A DNA stretch of 64,000 nucleotides, from NCBI GenBank assembly GCA_029203165.1, contig CP119308.1, forward strand, positions 3,162,001 through 3,226,000, read 5' to 3'. Made by a program: the position numbers and the translations under genes. Below the pieces are notes generated by a model. The model searched no databases. It was not told the DNA's origin and saw nothing but the letters and a program-made list of their open reading frames with translations. The stretch is from Candidatus Microbacterium colombiense (GTDB lineage: Bacteria; Actinomycetota; Actinomycetes; Actinomycetales; Microbacteriaceae). The first letter of the stretch is position 1; every line of letters begins with the position of its first letter. Below are positions 8,736 to 16,780 of this stretch, piece by piece.

Positions 8736-8840
8736 AGCCTCGCTGACGCTTCTGCAGATCGGTCGATCTGCGGTGGGTGATTGGTTGGTGGTGCTGCGCC
8801 GCCGGACACGCCGAATCAAGGCACAAAGCACCAAAGATCT

Positions 8841-8869
8841 ATGTTAGACGCTCTGGGGCGATCCGGCAA
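8841..8869 (-). promoter_or_regulatory. Promoter of infA-rpmJ-rpsM-rpsK-rpoA-rplQ
   Basis: On the minus strand TTGCCG (8869-8864), a 17-base spacer, then TAACAT (8846-8841): a good housekeeping-sigma promoter about 105 bases before the infA ATG and just past the terminator of the upstream gene. Confidence 0.7.
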
Positions 8870-8871
8870 AT

Positions 8872-8908
8872 GCTGAGACCCCGAGTCCGTCGGACTCGGG
8901 GTCTCAGC
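8872..8908 (-). terminator. Terminator of the DsbA-like gene
   Basis: A perfect 18-bp inverted repeat (8872-8889 and 8891-8908) seven bases after the stop at 8916. It insulates the alpha-operon promoter from upstream transcription. Confidence 0.85.
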
Positions 8909-8915
8909 AGACAGG

Positions 8916-9593
8916 TCAGCCGAGGATCTTGGCGAACTCCGTCTGGATATCGGCGTTGGAGATGCGGTCTCCGTTGATCGTGACCGTGGGGGTTCCCATA
9001 CGACCGGTATCCGGGTCCAGGGGCGTCAGCTTCGTCATGTCGGCGACGAACTTCTTGTAGGTGCCGTCGGCGATACAGTCCGCCGCCTTCTCGGAACCCG
9101 CCTGCGAGGCGAAGTCGGCGAGCTGTGCGTCATCCAGACCGGTCGAGTTCTCGGCCGGCTGGTTCTCGAACAAGAGGTTCATGAAGGGAACGGTCGCATC
9201 GGGGTCGTTTTCGGCGACACAGTACATCGCACTCGCGGCGCGCGAGGAGTACTCGGTGTTCTGCGACAGGTGATCGAGGATCGCGATCGGGTGGATGCTC
9301 AGGGTGATCTCATCGTTTGCTGCAGCGGTCTGCAGCTGCTCACCGTAGGCGTCCTCGAACTGGCCGCAGATCGGGCACATGAAATCGATGTATGTTCCGA
9401 TCTCATCATCGCCGTTGCCGACCGTGATCGCACCGGTCTCTTTGTTGATGGTGGCACCGGTCGGGGTGACGCCGGGAGCAGTGGCCTGGTTGTTCAGGAA
9501 CACGACGAGCCCGCCTAGAACCACGAGAACCACCACGACCGCGGCCGAGACCCCGATCGCGAACCAGTTGGTGTTGCTCTTCGCCGCTGCCAT
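8916..9593 (-). CDS. Membrane-anchored DsbA/thioredoxin-fold oxidoreductase
   Basis: A 225-residue protein with one N-terminal membrane helix (about 10-33) and an extracytoplasmic thioredoxin fold of the DSBA/DsbG type. The active site is CPIC (Cys73, Cys76) in FMCPICGQFE, and the cis-proline loop is GTPTVTING near residues 204-212, both required for disulfide exchange. It probably forms or shuffles disulfides in exported proteins, as related membrane-tethered thioredoxins do in actinobacteria. Two further cysteines (in AMYCVAE and AADCIAD) may form a structural disulfide. It is monocistronic, ends at the 8872-8908 hairpin, and has no partner (vitamin K epoxide reductase or DsbB) in the window. 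Confidence 0.88.
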   Translation of the reverse strand: MAAAKSNTNWFAIGVSAAVVVVLVVLGGLVVFLNNQATAPGVTPTGATINKETGAITVGNGDDEIGTYIDFMCPICGQFEDAYGEQLQTAAANDEITLSIHPIAILDHLSQNTEYSSRAASAMYCVAENDPDATVPFMNLLFENQPAENSTGLDDAQLADFASQAGSEKAADCIADGTYKKFVADMTKLTPLDPDTGRMGTPTVTINGDRISNADIQTEFAKILG

Positions 9594-9712
9594 TGTGTTC
9601 CGTTTCTCTCGGTATCGCCGCAATCCATGCAGACGCAAGTACCTAGTGATCTTCCTTCATCAGCCTATGCGGTTCGTGTGAGCGGCGCCCCTCCGTGACG
9701 CACTTCCCGCCG

Positions 9713-9797
9713 CGAGAATCACCTTCCGTCGCGAGACACACCCGCCCACGGTGGTTCTCGCAACGGGGGATGCTTCTCGTGACGGGGAAGTTTCTCG
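9713..9797. repeat. Five-copy TTCTCG motif module, upstream copy
   Basis: Two inverted copies (CGAGAA at 9713, CGAGAC at 9732) face three direct copies (TTCTCG at 9755, 9774 and 9792). Spacings are 19, 23, 19 and 18 bp. Direct copies are followed by a [CT][AG][AG]CGG pattern. The same arrangement recurs after the next gene at 10860-10945. It could be an array of operator half-sites or the edges of an inserted unit. The rest of 9594-9900 holds no coding frame I can support. Confidence 0.7.
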
Positions 9798-9900
9798 TGG
9801 CGGACTGACTCCTCCTGCACAACCGGTCGTGCGCACCGGGTGTTCGCCGATGCTGGGCCGGTCGACGAATGGGGCCGCCAGCGCGTCGCAGAATCGTCGC

Positions 9901-10881
9901 ATGCTCTCCCTCTCCGACCGCGCCGTACTCGCTTCCCCGCTCCCGCTCATCGTCGCAAGCGAGGCCCGACTTCTCGGCATCCGTGTGACGGGTGCCCGGT
10001 GGATGCGGTTGCGTCGCGGCATCCATGTCGAACGGGCGGGCTACCTGGCGCTGCCGCCGTGGCGACGTTACGCGGTGCGGGTCCACGCGTTCGTGCAGCG
10101 GCATCCCGACGCGATCCTGTGCCTCGAGTCCGCGGCGGTGCTGCATGGTCTGCCGTTGTTCGGGGAGCCGCGGGACATCCACGTCCACGATCCGGAACGT
10201 GCAACCAGCCGACGGTTCGGTGACGTCTGCGTGCACACCAGCGTCGACGCACGCACGGTGGTGCGCGTCGGTCACACACTCTTGTCGAGTGCGCTCGACA
10301 CCGTCACCGACCTGGCCCGCCTGCTCCCTCCCGCGCACGCGCTCGCGCTCGTCGACAGCGCGATCTCTCCGGTGCAGGGCGGCACGCTCTCGATGGAGCG
10401 CCTCTGGGATCATTCACTCGCGCGTGTGGATGATCGCGGGCGGCGGCGCCTTCGCTGGGCCCTGGGCGAAAGTGACAAGCGATCCGAGTCGCCGGCCGAG
10501 AGCATCAGCCGTGCGGTGATCTCATGGAGCGGTTTCGAGCGACCCGAACTCCAGTCCGAGTTCCGCTACGACGGGGCACTGGACCGCGTCGACTTCCTCT
10601 TCCCCACCCGACGCGCGATCGGCGAGGCGGACGGATGGCAGAAGTACGGTCTTACCGACCCGGATGCCGCGGCTCGAGCGCTCAGAGACGAGAAGCGCCG
10701 TGAGGATCGGCTGCGCCGGCATGGGCATCCGTTCGCGCGGTGGGAACTGCGCGATGCGTGGCAGGTCGAGCCGCTGTGTCGCGCGCTGCGTGCCGCCGGC
10801 GTTCCGCTCGTACGCCCGGCGCAGTCGCAGATGCTCGCGTCCCTGCGCCACAATCCGCGCGAGAAACCACGAACGCCATGA
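9901..10881 (+). CDS. AbiEi-like / DUF559-type protein, function uncertain
   Basis: A 326-residue basic protein on the strand opposite its neighbours. The N-terminal 70 residues look like the winged-helix region seen in type IV (AbiEi) antitoxin-like proteins (ARLLGIRVTGARWMRLRRG). The C-terminal third has LDRVDFLFPTRRAIGEADG, then a Lys/Arg-rich EKRREDRLRRHGHPFARWE, resembling the Vsr/DUF559 restriction-endonuclease-like fold in which acidic residues and a lysine bind metal. No toxin partner (AbiEii nucleotidyltransferase) is adjacent. ATG 9901 is preferred, though no clear ribosome-binding site precedes it; ATG 9850 is an alternative. Two matching repeat modules flank it. The role is unknown and assignment is by pattern only. 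Confidence 0.55.
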   Translation: MLSLSDRAVLASPLPLIVASEARLLGIRVTGARWMRLRRGIHVERAGYLALPPWRRYAVRVHAFVQRHPDAILCLESAAVLHGLPLFGEPRDIHVHDPERATSRRFGDVCVHTSVDARTVVRVGHTLLSSALDTVTDLARLLPPAHALALVDSAISPVQGGTLSMERLWDHSLARVDDRGRRRLRWALGESDKRSESPAESISRAVISWSGFERPELQSEFRYDGALDRVDFLFPTRRAIGEADGWQKYGLTDPDAAARALRDEKRREDRLRRHGHPFARWELRDAWQVEPLCRALRAAGVPLVRPAQSQMLASLRHNPREKPRTP

Positions 10882-10945
10882 GACAGCATGCCTGATGCGT
10901 CGTCTCGCGCGCAGAGTGGTTTCTCGCCGACGATGTGGAGTCTCG
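10860..10945. repeat. Five-copy TTCTCG motif module, downstream copy
   Basis: Inverted CGAGAA (10860) and TGAGAC (10879), then direct GTCTCG (10902), TTCTCG (10921) and GTCTCG (10940), spaced 19, 23, 19 and 19 bp. Each element lies 1147 or 1148 bp from its counterpart in the 9713-9797 module. The bases between the motifs are largely different, so spacing and core rather than the whole sequence are kept. It overlaps the last codons of the 9901-10881 gene. Confidence 0.7.
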
Positions 10946-10958
10946 TGGATGAAGCGCG

Positions 10959-11807
10959 TCAGGCGAGTGGGACGGGCACGACGCCGAACGGAGCGAGCCC
11001 CTCTACACCGCCATCCGCCGCGGTCAGCACCCAGATGCCGCCGTCGTGCCGGGCCACGCTGTGCTCCCAGTGCGATCCGTCGGAGCCGTCGACCGTCGTG
11101 ACGGTCCACTCGTCGTCCTCGACATAGGTCGCTTCACCACCGGCCGTGACCATGGGCTCGATCGCGAGCACCAGACCGGGCTTGACCTCCGGGCCGGGGT
11201 CGGGCGTGCGGTAGTTGAACACGCTCGGCGCCTCGTGCATCTTGCGGCCGATGCCGTGCCCCACGTACTCCCGGAGGATGCCGTAGGTCTCCCCCGACAC
11301 GACCGACGTCCCCTGGGCCTCGATGTACGCCTGGATCGCCGCACCGATCTCACCGATGTGCGAGACCGACGCCATGGCCGCGATGCCGGCCCACATGGAT
11401 CCCTCGGTCACTCGGGAGAGCTCCTCACGGCGGGCGACGAGCTCGTCGCGCTCCGGATCCGGCACCACGAAGGTCACGGCGCTGTCGCCGTTCCATCCCT
11501 CGAACTGCGCGCCGCAGTCGACGGACACGATGTCACCGGGCTGCAGCACCCGATCGCCGGGGATGCCGTGAACCACCTGATCATTCACCGATACGCAGAT
11601 CGTGTGGCTGTAGCCGCGAACGAGTTGGAAGTTCGACTCGGCGCCACGCTCGAGGATCGTGCGGTTCGCAGCCTCATCGAGCGCCAGCGTGGTCACACCG
11701 GCACGGATCAGTGGGCGCACGGCATCCAATGCCGCCGCCGTGATGAGGCCGGGCTCGACCATGGCTCGCAGTTGAGCCGGGGTCTTGTAGATCGAGCGGC
11801 GGAACAT
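10959..11807 (-). CDS. map: Methionine aminopeptidase, type I
   Basis: A 282-residue MetAP-Ia-type enzyme that removes N-terminal Met from new proteins. All five metal ligands are visible: Asp97 (SVDCGA), Asp108 (NGDSA), His184 (YVGHGIG), Glu217 (AIEP) and Glu248 (HWEHS), with the substrate-contacting His80 (VVHGIPG). It has no N-terminal zinc-finger or proline-rich linker. It is last of secY-adk-map, ten bases after adk, so secretion, adenylate balance and N-terminal processing are co-transcribed as in many actinobacteria. Confidence 0.97.
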   Translation of the reverse strand: MFRRSIYKTPAQLRAMVEPGLITAAALDAVRPLIRAGVTTLALDEAANRTILERGAESNFQLVRGYSHTICVSVNDQVVHGIPGDRVLQPGDIVSVDCGAQFEGWNGDSAVTFVVPDPERDELVARREELSRVTEGSMWAGIAAMASVSHIGEIGAAIQAYIEAQGTSVVSGETYGILREYVGHGIGRKMHEAPSVFNYRTPDPGPEVKPGLVLAIEPMVTAGGEATYVEDDEWTVTTVDGSDGSHWEHSVARHDGGIWVLTAADGGVEGLAPFGVVPVPLA

Positions 11808-11817
11808 CTCCGGTCGC

Positions 11818-12414
11818 TCAGGCCGCGAGCCGCAGACCGCGAGCGGTCAGGGCGGCGAACACGCGATCGGTGATCTCTTCGAGGGAGCCGACACCGTCGA
11901 TGCGGTCGACGATGCCCTTGGCGCCGTAGACCTCGATGATCGGAGCCGTCTCGCGCTCGTAGATGTCGAGACGGTGCCCGATGGCCTCGGGGGTGTCATC
12001 CGACCGTCCCTGCTCCGTGGCACGGAGGGTGAGCCTCGAGAGACTCTCCTCACGGGGCACGTCGAGCAGGATGACGGCGTCGAGCGACTCGCCACGCTCG
12101 GCCAGGAAAGCCTCGAGGTGGCCGACCTGTGCGGTGTTGCGCGGGTACCCGTCGAGGAGGAAGCCGTTCGCGGCGTCATCCTGCGACAGTCGATCGCGCA
12201 CGATCTCGCTCGTCAGCTCGTCCGGCACGAGGTCGCCCTTGTCGAGGATCGCCGTGACCTGCTGGCCGAGCGGCGTCCCCTCCTTGATGTTCGCGCGGAA
12301 GATGTCTCCCGTGGAGACCACGGGAATGCCGTACGACTCGGCGATGCGCACACCCTGCGTGCCCTTGCCGGAGCCCTGCGGGCCGACGATCAGGAGCCGT
12401 GCGGATGCTGTCAT
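11818..12414 (-). CDS. adk: Adenylate kinase
   Basis: A 198-residue cytoplasmic enzyme catalysing ATP + AMP = 2 ADP. It has the P-loop GPQGSGKGTQ at 11-20 (Pro-Gln replacing the usual Pro-Gly or Ala-Gly), the AMP-binding STGDIFRANI near 34-43, FLLDGYPRN near 85-93, and Asp-containing LDVPREE. The LID is short and without cysteines, so this is the short zinc-free form. The ATG overlaps the secY stop by four bases (ATGA), indicating coupled translation. Confidence 0.97.
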   Translation of the reverse strand: MTASARLLIVGPQGSGKGTQGVRIAESYGIPVVSTGDIFRANIKEGTPLGQQVTAILDKGDLVPDELTSEIVRDRLSQDDAANGFLLDGYPRNTAQVGHLEAFLAERGESLDAVILLDVPREESLSRLTLRATEQGRSDDTPEAIGHRLDIYERETAPIIEVYGAKGIVDRIDGVGSLEEITDRVFAALTARGLRLAA

Positions 12415-13733
12415 CGAAGAAGCCCTTCGTAGTGGCGCTGCTGCAGCTGCGCGTCGATCTGCTTGACCGTCTCGAGACCGACACCCACGATGATGAGGAT
12501 CGACGCGCCACCGAACGGGAAGTTCTGGTTGGCGCCGACCGTGGCGAGGGCGATGAGCGGGATCAGCGCGATGAGACCCAGGTAGATGGAACCGGGGAGC
12601 GTGATGCGGGTGAGCACGTAGTCGAGGTACTCGGCGGTGGGGCGCCCGGCACGGATGCCCGGGATGAACCCGCCGTACTTCTTCATGTTGTCGGCGACCT
12701 CGACCGGGTTGAACGTGATGGCCACGTAGAAGTAGGTGAAGCCGATGATCAGCAGGAAGTACGCCGCCATGTAGATCGGGTGGTTGCCCGTGGTGAAGTA
12801 CGTGCTGATCCAGGTGACCCAGGCGGCCGGCGTGGAGCCGTCCTGCGGGGTGTTGAACTGCGCGATCAGCGCAGGGATGTACAGCAGCGACGACGCGAAG
12901 ATCACGGGGATCACACCCGCCATGTTCACCTTGATCGGGATGTACGTGTTCGTCCCGCCGTAGGTGCGGCGACCGACCATGCGCTTGGCGTACTGCACAG
13001 GGATGCGCCGCTGGGACTGCTCGACGAACACGACGAGGCCCATCACGATGATTCCCACGAGGAGTACCAGGAGGAAGGTCTCGAAGCCCTTGCTCTCCCA
13101 GATCATCCACATGGCACCGGGGAAGGTGGCGGAGATCGACGTGAAGATGAGGAGCGACATTCCGTTGCCGATGCCGCGCTCGGTGACGAGCTCGGCGAAC
13201 CACATGATGAGTCCGGTACCGGCCGTCATCGCCATGATGATGAGCAGCTGTGCCCACCACACGTCGTTGGTCAGCAGGTTGTTGCAGGCGGCCAGGTCGG
13301 ACGCACCGAAGAGCTGTCCGCTGCGTGCGACGGTAACGAGGGTCGTGGACTGCAGGAGGGCCAGCGCGATCGTGAGGTAACGCGTGTACTGGGTCAGGCG
13401 GGCCTGGCCGGCCTGACCTTCCTTGTGCAGCGCCTCGAAGTGCGGGATGACGACGCGGAGCAGCTGCGTGATGATCGTCGCCGTGATGTACGGCATGACG
13501 CCGAGGGCGAAGATCGACAGCTGCAGGAGCGCACCGCCGGAGAAGAGGTTGACCAACCCGAGCAGGCCGTCCGCGCCGGAGTTCTGGGCGAGGCACTCCT
13601 CGACGTTCGGGAAATTCACGAACGGAGCAGGGACGTTGGAGCCCAGCCGGTAGATGGCGACGATCGCCAGAGTGAAACCGATCTTCCGACGCAGGTCGGG
13701 CGTGCGGAAGATCCGCGCGATGGCGCTAAACAA
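12411..13733 (-). CDS. secY: Protein translocase subunit SecY
   Basis: A 440-residue integral membrane protein with ten hydrophobic helices, the channel of the Sec translocon. Family landmarks include the plug region after helix 1, LGVMPYITATIITQLL near residues 76-91, and GRRTYGGTNTYIPIKVN in the middle cytoplasmic loop. The start codon is TTG at 13733, chosen because GGAGG lies seven bases upstream and the frame then matches SecY from MFSAIARIFRTPDLR. It is separated from rplO by a terminator and appears to have its own promoter. Confidence 0.97.
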   Translation of the reverse strand: MFSAIARIFRTPDLRRKIGFTLAIVAIYRLGSNVPAPFVNFPNVEECLAQNSGADGLLGLVNLFSGGALLQLSIFALGVMPYITATIITQLLRVVIPHFEALHKEGQAGQARLTQYTRYLTIALALLQSTTLVTVARSGQLFGASDLAACNNLLTNDVWWAQLLIIMAMTAGTGLIMWFAELVTERGIGNGMSLLIFTSISATFPGAMWMIWESKGFETFLLVLLVGIIVMGLVVFVEQSQRRIPVQYAKRMVGRRTYGGTNTYIPIKVNMAGVIPVIFASSLLYIPALIAQFNTPQDGSTPAAWVTWISTYFTTGNHPIYMAAYFLLIIGFTYFYVAITFNPVEVADNMKKYGGFIPGIRAGRPTAEYLDYVLTRITLPGSIYLGLIALIPLIALATVGANQNFPFGGASILIIVGVGLETVKQIDAQLQQRHYEGLLR

Positions 13734-13789
13734 GAACGTTCCTCCTGAAAGGGTTGCCAGATCCCGAAGGACGGCTGAAAGACCAGGGT

Positions 13790-13818
13790 AACCTACCCGG
13801 ACGAGCCGGGGAGACTAA
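13790..13818 (-). promoter_or_regulatory. Candidate promoter of secY-adk-map
   Basis: Minus-strand TTAGTC (13818-13813), 17-base spacer, TAGGTT (13795-13790), between the rplO terminator and the secY ribosome-binding site. The -35 match is weak, but the position is right for a separate secY transcript. Confidence 0.4.
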
Positions 13819-13822
13819 CCAC

Positions 13823-13853
13823 AAGAGGGGCCGGAGAATCTCCGGCCCCTCTT
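13823..13853 (-). terminator. Terminator at the end of the spc operon
   Basis: A perfect 15-bp inverted repeat (13823-13837 and 13839-13853), ten bases after the rplO stop. It separates the S10-spc transcript from secY. Confidence 0.8.
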
Positions 13854-13862
13854 GCGTAGTGG

Positions 13863-14498
13863 TTACTTGACGGATCCGCCCGCAGCAACGATCTTCTGCT
13901 CGGCAGAACCCGAGACCTTGTCGACCGAAACGGTGAGCTTCACGGCGATGTCGCCGTTTCCGAGAACCTTGACCTTCTCGTTCTTGCGAACGGCACCCTT
14001 GGCGACCAGGTCGCCGATGGTGACATCGCCACCCTTCGGGTACAGCTCCGCGAGCTTCTCCAGGTTCACGACCTGGTACTCCACGCGGAACGGGTTCTTG
14101 AACCCGCGCAGCTTCGGGGTGCGCATGTGCAGAGGCATCTGCCCACCCTCGAAGCCGACGCGAACGGTGTTGCGCGCCTTGGTGCCCTTGGTTCCACGAC
14201 CAGCGGTCTTACCCTTGGAGCCCTCACCGCGACCGACACGGGTCTTCGCGGTGTTGGCGCCGGGAACCGGACGCAGGTGGTGCACCTTCAGCACGCCGGG
14301 GCGGGATGCCGGAGCATCCTTCTTCGGCGCAGCCTTCTTGGCGGCGGGCTTCTTGGCGGGAGCCTCAGCCTTGGCGTCGGACGCGGCGGCCTTGGCCGGC
14401 GCCTTCTTCGCTGCGGGCTTCTTCTCGGCGGCAGCCTTGGGAGCCGCTGCCTTCTTCGGGGCCTTCTCGGCCTCGACGGCTTCGTTCTTCTCAGCCAT
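13863..14498 (-). CDS. rplO: 50S ribosomal protein L15 with long N-terminal extension
   Basis: A 211-residue L15; the bacterial core is about 145 residues and begins here near residue 67 (VLKVHHLRPVPGANTAKTRV), followed by the glycine-rich GRGEGSKGKTAGRGTKG. Residues 1-66 are an extra Ala/Lys/Pro domain with repeated KKAAAPK-like units, similar in composition to actinobacterial histone H1-like or HupB tails. The extension is probably disordered and nucleic-acid-binding. The ATG overlaps the rpmD stop by one base. Last gene of the spc operon. Confidence 0.97.
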   Translation of the reverse strand: MAEKNEAVEAEKAPKKAAAPKAAAEKKPAAKKAPAKAAASDAKAEAPAKKPAAKKAAPKKDAPASRPGVLKVHHLRPVPGANTAKTRVGRGEGSKGKTAGRGTKGTKARNTVRVGFEGGQMPLHMRTPKLRGFKNPFRVEYQVVNLEKLAELYPKGGDVTIGDLVAKGAVRKNEKVKVLGNGDIAVKLTVSVDKVSGSAEQKIVAAGGSVK

Positions 14499-14683
14499 TA
14501 GTCAATCTCCTCAACCTTGACGAGGTGTGCGACGGTCTTGACGTACCCGCGGTTCTGCGCGTCGTCGGGGCGAACGGTGCTGTCGCCGATTCGCTTGAGA
14601 CCGAGGCTGCGCAGCGTGTCACGCTGGTTCTGCTTCTCGCTCACCTTGGACTTGATCTGCGTGACCTTGAGGCGCGAAGCCAT
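14498..14683 (-). CDS. rpmD: 50S ribosomal protein L30
   Basis: A 61-residue L30, a small protein of the central 50S region. It begins MASRLKVTQIKSKVSEK and continues with SLGLKRIGDSTVRPDDAQNRG. Both ends overlap neighbours by one base (TAATG with rplO and TGATG with rpsE), so it is tightly coupled within the spc operon. Its length is standard. Confidence 0.97.
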   Translation of the reverse strand: MASRLKVTQIKSKVSEKQNQRDTLRSLGLKRIGDSTVRPDDAQNRGYVKTVAHLVKVEEID

Positions 14684-15405
14684 CAGGCACCTACCTTCTG
14701 TGCGGCGATGGCGTCAGCCTCCGCACGAACGAGACGCGCCGGTGCCACCTGGTCGAACTCGAGGCCACGACGTGCGGCGACCGCACGGGGCTCCTCGAGC
14801 TGCTTCAGGGCAGCGACGGTCGCGTGCACGATGTTGATCGTGTTCGACGAGCCGAGCGACTTCGACAGCACGTCGTGGATACCGGCGCACTCGAGCACGG
14901 CGCGAACCGGACCACCGGCGATAACACCGGTACCGCCCGATGCGGGACGCAGCAGCACGACGCCGGCAGCGGCCTCACCCTGCACGGGGTGCGGGATGGT
15001 GACGCCGACGCGCGGAACGCGGAAGAAGTTGCGCTTGGCCTCTTCGACACCCTTCGAGATCGCCAGAGGGACCTCGCGGGCCTTGCCGTAGCCGACACCG
15101 ACCAGACCGTTGCCGTCACCGACGACCACGAGAGCGGTGAAGCTGAAGCGACGACCACCCTTGACGACCTTGGAGACGCGGTTGATGGTCACGACGCGCT
15201 CGAGGAACTGGTTGTCCCCACGGTCACGCGAGTTGCGGTCACGGCCGCCACCCTGGTTGCGATCGCGACCGCCACCGCCACCGCGGCGGCCTTCGCGAGC
15301 AGGCTCGGCCTGGGTCGTACCGGCGGCCGTCTCAGAGACGACAGCAGCCGTCTCGGGAGCGGCAGCAGCCGTTTCGGTCACTTCGTTCTCCTTGTTGTCA
15401 CTCAC
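14683..15405 (-). CDS. rpsE: 30S ribosomal protein S5 with N-terminal extension
   Basis: A 240-residue S5; the core (double-stranded RNA-binding fold plus S5 C-terminal domain) begins near residue 64 with NQFLERVVTINRVSKVVKGG and includes FTALVVVGDGNGLVGVGYGK. Residues 1-63 are an extra region, first Glu/Ala/Thr-rich and then a Gly/Arg/Asp stretch with GGRDRN repeats typical of RNA-binding disordered segments. S5 helps mRNA unwinding and decoding accuracy. It overlaps rplR by four bases. Confidence 0.97.
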   Translation of the reverse strand: MSDNKENEVTETAAAAPETAAVVSETAAGTTQAEPAREGRRGGGGGRDRNQGGGRDRNSRDRGDNQFLERVVTINRVSKVVKGGRRFSFTALVVVGDGNGLVGVGYGKAREVPLAISKGVEEAKRNFFRVPRVGVTIPHPVQGEAAAGVVLLRPASGGTGVIAGGPVRAVLECAGIHDVLSKSLGSSNTINIVHATVAALKQLEEPRAVAARRGLEFDQVAPARLVRAEADAIAAQKVGA

Positions 15406-15761
15406 AGTGCCAGCCCCCCTTCACGGGCGCCATCGGCGATGGCTGCGACACGGCCGGCGTAGCGGTTGCCACCACGGTCGAACACTGCCTCGGAAACGCC
15501 GGCAGCCTTCGCGCGCTCGGCGAGAAGCTCGCCGACCTTGCGGGCCTTGGCGGTCTTGTCACCCTCGAGCGAACGCAGGTCGGTCTCGAGCGTCGATGCC
15601 GACGCCACGGTGTGACCCTTGCTGTCGTCGACGAGCTGCACGAAGACGTGGCGAGCCGAACGGTTGACGACGAGGCGCGGGCGCACCTCGGTGCCGACGA
15701 CCTTCTTGCGAAGGCGGGCGTGACGACGCGCGCGGGCGTCAGACTTTGACTTGAGAGCCAT
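15402..15761 (-). CDS. rplR: 50S ribosomal protein L18
   Basis: A 119-residue L18, the protein that binds 5S rRNA in the central protuberance. It begins MALKSKSDARARRHARLRKK and has the conserved RPRLVVNRSARHVFVQLVDD and a C-terminal FDRGGNRYAGRVAAIADGAR. Its length and composition are normal. The stop overlaps the rpsE start by four bases, and rplF lies two bases upstream. Confidence 0.98.
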   Translation of the reverse strand: MALKSKSDARARRHARLRKKVVGTEVRPRLVVNRSARHVFVQLVDDSKGHTVASASTLETDLRSLEGDKTAKARKVGELLAERAKAAGVSEAVFDRGGNRYAGRVAAIADGAREGGLAL

Positions 15762-15763
15762 GG

Positions 15764-16300
15764 TTACTTACCACTCTTTCCGGCCTTGCGACGCACGACC
15801 TCGCCGGCGTAGCGAACACCCTTGCCCTTGTACGGCTCGGGCTTGCGGATCTTGCGGATGTTTGCAGCTGCCTCGCCGACAGCCTGCTTGTCGATCCCGC
15901 TGACGGTGAGCTTGTTCGTGCCCTCGACCGTGAACGTGATCCCGGCGGGAGGATCGATCAGGACCGGGTGCGAGAAGCCCAGGGCGAACTCGACCGAGCT
16001 GCCCTTCTGAGCCACGCGGTAACCGGTTCCGACGACCTCGAGACCCTTGGTGTAGCCCTGGGTCACGCCGATGATGTTGTTGTTGATGAGCGTGCGGGTC
16101 AGGCCGTGAAGCGACCGGGACTCGCGCTCGTCGTCCGGACGGGAGACCAGAACCTGGTTCTCCTCGACCGAGACCTCGATGGGGTTGGCCAGCGTGAGCG
16201 TGAGCTCACCCTTGGGGCCCTTCACCGCGACCTCACGGCCGTCAACCGAAATGGTGACGCCCGCAGGCACGTCGATGGGAAGTCGTCCAATACGCGACAT
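15764..16300 (-). CDS. rplF: 50S ribosomal protein L6
   Basis: A 178-residue L6 with the two tandem L6 domains (about 1-80 and 82-170), binding 23S rRNA near the sarcin-ricin loop. It starts MSRIGRLPIDVPAGVTISVD and ends in the conserved basic KPEPYKGKGVRYAGEVVRRK. It is six bases after rpsH in the spc operon. No anomalies. Confidence 0.98.
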   Translation of the reverse strand: MSRIGRLPIDVPAGVTISVDGREVAVKGPKGELTLTLANPIEVSVEENQVLVSRPDDERESRSLHGLTRTLINNNIIGVTQGYTKGLEVVGTGYRVAQKGSSVEFALGFSHPVLIDPPAGITFTVEGTNKLTVSGIDKQAVGEAAANIRKIRKPEPYKGKGVRYAGEVVRRKAGKSGK

Positions 16301-16306
16301 GTTCGA

Positions 16307-16705
16307 TTACCACACGTAGGCGATGACTTCTCCGCCCACGCCCTTCTGCTCTGCCTGACGGTCGGTGAGAAGACCGGAGGAGGTGGACAGGATGGCCACG
16401 CCGAGGCCGCCGAGGACCGTGGGGAGCTCGGTGGACTTCGCGTAGACGCGGAGGCCGGGCTTCGAGACACGCTTGATGCCTGCGATGGAGCGCTCACGGT
16501 TCGGGCCGTACTTCAGCGTCAGCGTGAGGTTCTTGCCGACGCGAGCGTCAGAAGTCTCCCAACCGGCGATGTAACCCTCACGCTGGAGGATGTCGGCGAT
16601 GTGCGTCTTGAGCTTGCTCGACGGCAGGGTCACGGAGTCGTGGTGCGCCGAGTTCGCGTTACGCAGACGGGTCAGCAGATCTGCGACCGGGTCTGTCATT
16701 GTCAT
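16307..16705 (-). CDS. rpsH: 30S ribosomal protein S8
   Basis: A 132-residue S8, a central 30S assembly protein that in enterobacteria also represses the spc operon. It begins MTMTDPVADLLTRLRNANSA and ends GLGVAILSTSSGLLTDRQAE followed by GGEVIAYVW. A 144-bp gap separates it from rplE. In many actinobacteria a zinc-type rpsN occupies this place; here there is none, only a hairpin and a possible promoter. Confidence 0.98.
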   Translation of the reverse strand: MTMTDPVADLLTRLRNANSAHHDSVTLPSSKLKTHIADILQREGYIAGWETSDARVGKNLTLTLKYGPNRERSIAGIKRVSKPGLRVYAKSTELPTVLGGLGVAILSTSSGLLTDRQAEQKGVGGEVIAYVW

Positions 16706-16780
16706 TGTGTTGTTCCTTTGTTCATGAGGTTCCGGCTGCCGTTACACGACAGACGGCCTGCGATGAGCACGCAATCTTCA

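Noticed and set aside
9713..10945. CRISPR array made of the TTCTCG motifs
   Set aside because: Repeat units are only about 6-10 bp, occur in both orientations, spacers are about 13 bp, and there are no cas genes.
11818..13596. A 592-codon frame covering adk and most of secY
   Set aside because: Only the final 198 residues are real adenylate kinase; the rest is a shifted frame of secY.
14283..14498. Mis-annotated start of rplO, with the extension as non-coding
   Set aside because: The ATG at 14498 overlaps the rpmD stop in the usual TAATG way, and codon use through the extension is normal for the region, so the extension is probably translated.
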